Below, piece by piece: positions 63,140 through 64,000 of a DNA stretch of 64,000 nucleotides; position 1 is the first letter of the stretch; each line of letters opens with the position of its first letter. The translations under genes were made by a program, and so were the position numbers. The notes under the pieces are model-generated. The model was not told where the DNA came from, did no database searches, and saw only the letters and a program-made list of their open reading frames with translations. Origin of the DNA: Pseudovibrio exalbescens DSM 16456 (GTDB lineage Bacteria; Pseudomonadota; Alphaproteobacteria; Rhizobiales; Stappiaceae). Location of the stretch: the NCBI RefSeq assembly GCF_000422785.1, contig NZ_AUGS01000002.1:124001-188000 (forward strand), given 5' to 3'.

Positions 63140-64000
63140 TTAGTTCTTGTTCAGGAAAGGAGATCTCAACACCATGACCAGCAGCAGAAACCCGCCCCAG
63201 ATTGCGGTGGAGAGATGCTGGCTTGCACCCAAAAGGTTCATGCCGGAGGCCACGACTTGCAAACTCATCAGCCCAACGACCAGCGGCAGAACCCGACCGA
63301 AGCCACCGAACGGGTTGGCGCCAGCCAGGAAGCAGGCCAATACGGTAATGAGCAGGTAGGAATCACCGTGTCCCACACGCACCGAGTTGAAACGCGCCAG
63401 CATGAGAATGCCTGCCAAGCCGGAAATTGCACCGGACAGACCGTAGACCAGCATCAGGGTCTTGTTGACATTGATGCCGGAGTACTTCGCGGCTTCCGGA
63501 TTGGAGCCGGACATGTAAATGCTGAAGCCCTCTTTGGTGTACTGCATGATGTACAACAAGATGCCGGCGGCCCCGAGAAAGATCAGCATGGGTACAGGGA
63601 TGCCAAGGATGGACCCGTGGCCGATGAAGTTGAAAGCTTCCGGCATGCCGGAGATGTCGCCGCCTCGTGTTAGCAGTTCACCCAGACCGCGCAAGAAAAT
63701 CATGGCGCCCAATGTCACAAGAATGGGGTGAGCGCCCACATAGGCAACCATCGCGCCGACGAGCACCCCTACACCGGCCCCGACGCCCAGCCCAACGACT
63801 AGAGCTGCGGGAACAGACGCCCAACCGGCAGACATAAGGAACCCCTTGACCAGAAAGGCAGCGGCCAATCCGCATATGTTGGCGGAGTATGTGACCGCAA
63901 GGTTGAGCCCGCCGGAAATGATCGGAACAAACATTGCCAGCGTTAAGAGCCCCAACTCCGGCAACTGGTAGGCCATGGAGCGGAAAATGCCGGGAGACAG
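63140..64000 (-). CDS. Sugar ABC transporter permease, RbsC-like (partial, 5' end outside window)
   Basis: The last 287 residues of a ribose/xylose-type permease. The frame is open through the window edge and reads LSPGIFRSMAYQLPELGLLT at the cut, a normal position in these proteins, so about 40 residues are missing and the ATG at 63976 is internal. The family core is visible as GGLNLAVTYSANICGLAAA, LGAMIFLRGLGELLTRGGD and GSNPEAAKYSGINVNKTLML, ending with about eight membrane helices. It is upstream of, and co-transcribed with, the FGGY kinase; the ATPase and binding-protein genes are presumably beyond the edge. Confidence 0.92.
   Translation of the reverse strand: MSPGIFRSMAYQLPELGLLTLAMFVPIISGGLNLAVTYSANICGLAAAFLVKGFLMSAGWASVPAALVVGLGVGAGVGVLVGAMVAYVGAHPILVTLGAMIFLRGLGELLTRGGDISGMPEAFNFIGHGSILGIPVPMLIFLGAAGILLYIMQYTKEGFSIYMSGSNPEAAKYSGINVNKTLMLVYGLSGAISGLAGILMLARFNSVRVGHGDSYLLITVLACFLAGANPFGGFGRVLPLVVGLMSLQVVASGMNLLGASQHLSTAIWGGFLLLVMVLRSPFLNKN

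Overview
The window comes from the chromosome of an alphaproteobacterium, most likely of the order Hyphomicrobiales (Rhizobiales). The signs are protein families typical of that class (DUF2852, MmcB, an OlsB-type ornithine acyltransferase, a cysteine-type intracellular PHB depolymerase), the order enoyl-CoA hydratase - rpsT - dnaA - dnaN - recF - gyrB, and DNA motifs of alphaproteobacterial type (TTAA-N7-TTAA CtrA sites, a GTTC-N7-GTTC LexA site). I see no insertion sequence, prophage, CRISPR array, tRNA or rRNA. This is dense, housekeeping-rich core chromosome.

Layout. 0-3.4 kb: the start of hrcA (cut by the window edge), then rph, rdgB and hemW. 3.6-6.6 kb: a PHB depolymerase with an extra C-terminal helix-hairpin-helix module, a DUF2852 membrane protein and a YgjP-type metallopeptidase. 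6.6-16.7 kb, all leftward: PBP1A, ornithine lipid acyltransferase, a hybrid histidine kinase, comM, gshB, yraN and rsmI. The lipoprotein gene (LpoA type) diverges from rsmI. 18.3-25.2 kb: coaBC, a GMC oxidoreductase, a GST-like protein with mmcB, an unassigned alpha/beta hydrolase and a RhlE-type RNA helicase. 25.4-29.6 kb: a solitary BigR/SqrR-like ArsR regulator, a DedA-PAP2-LssY membrane protein and a two-domain polyphosphate:AMP phosphotransferase. 29.6-34.8 kb: a probable lysine/pipecolate catabolic operon (ALDH7, glutaryl-CoA dehydrogenase, FAD oxidoreductase) with a divergent LysR regulator.

34.9-45.6 kb: a GNAT protein, enoyl-CoA hydratase, rpsT, a 1.2-kb non-coding stretch with inverted repeats and DnaA-box-like words, then dnaA, dnaN, recF, a LysE exporter and gyrB. 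45.7-51.9 kb: a GntR/FCD regulator and a LapB-type type I secretion system (TolC, ABC and HlyD subunits) without a visible substrate. 52.1-57.1 kb: a cobalamin riboswitch followed by btuB and its periplasmic, permease and ATPase partners. 57.1-60.3 kb: zinc uptake, with zur-znuB-znuC divergent from znuA around a Zur-box-like palindrome. 60.3-64 kb: a single-module KpsC-like protein, an FGGY sugar kinase and an RbsC-type sugar permease cut by the window edge.

I did not find a wholly novel defence or mobile system. The most interesting points are regulatory (CtrA sites before pbp1A, a LexA site before comM, the dnaA leader, palindromes at LysR and GntR genes) and architectural (PhaZ-HhH, the pseudo-receiver kinase, the unassigned hydrolase, the orphan persulfide-type sensor).
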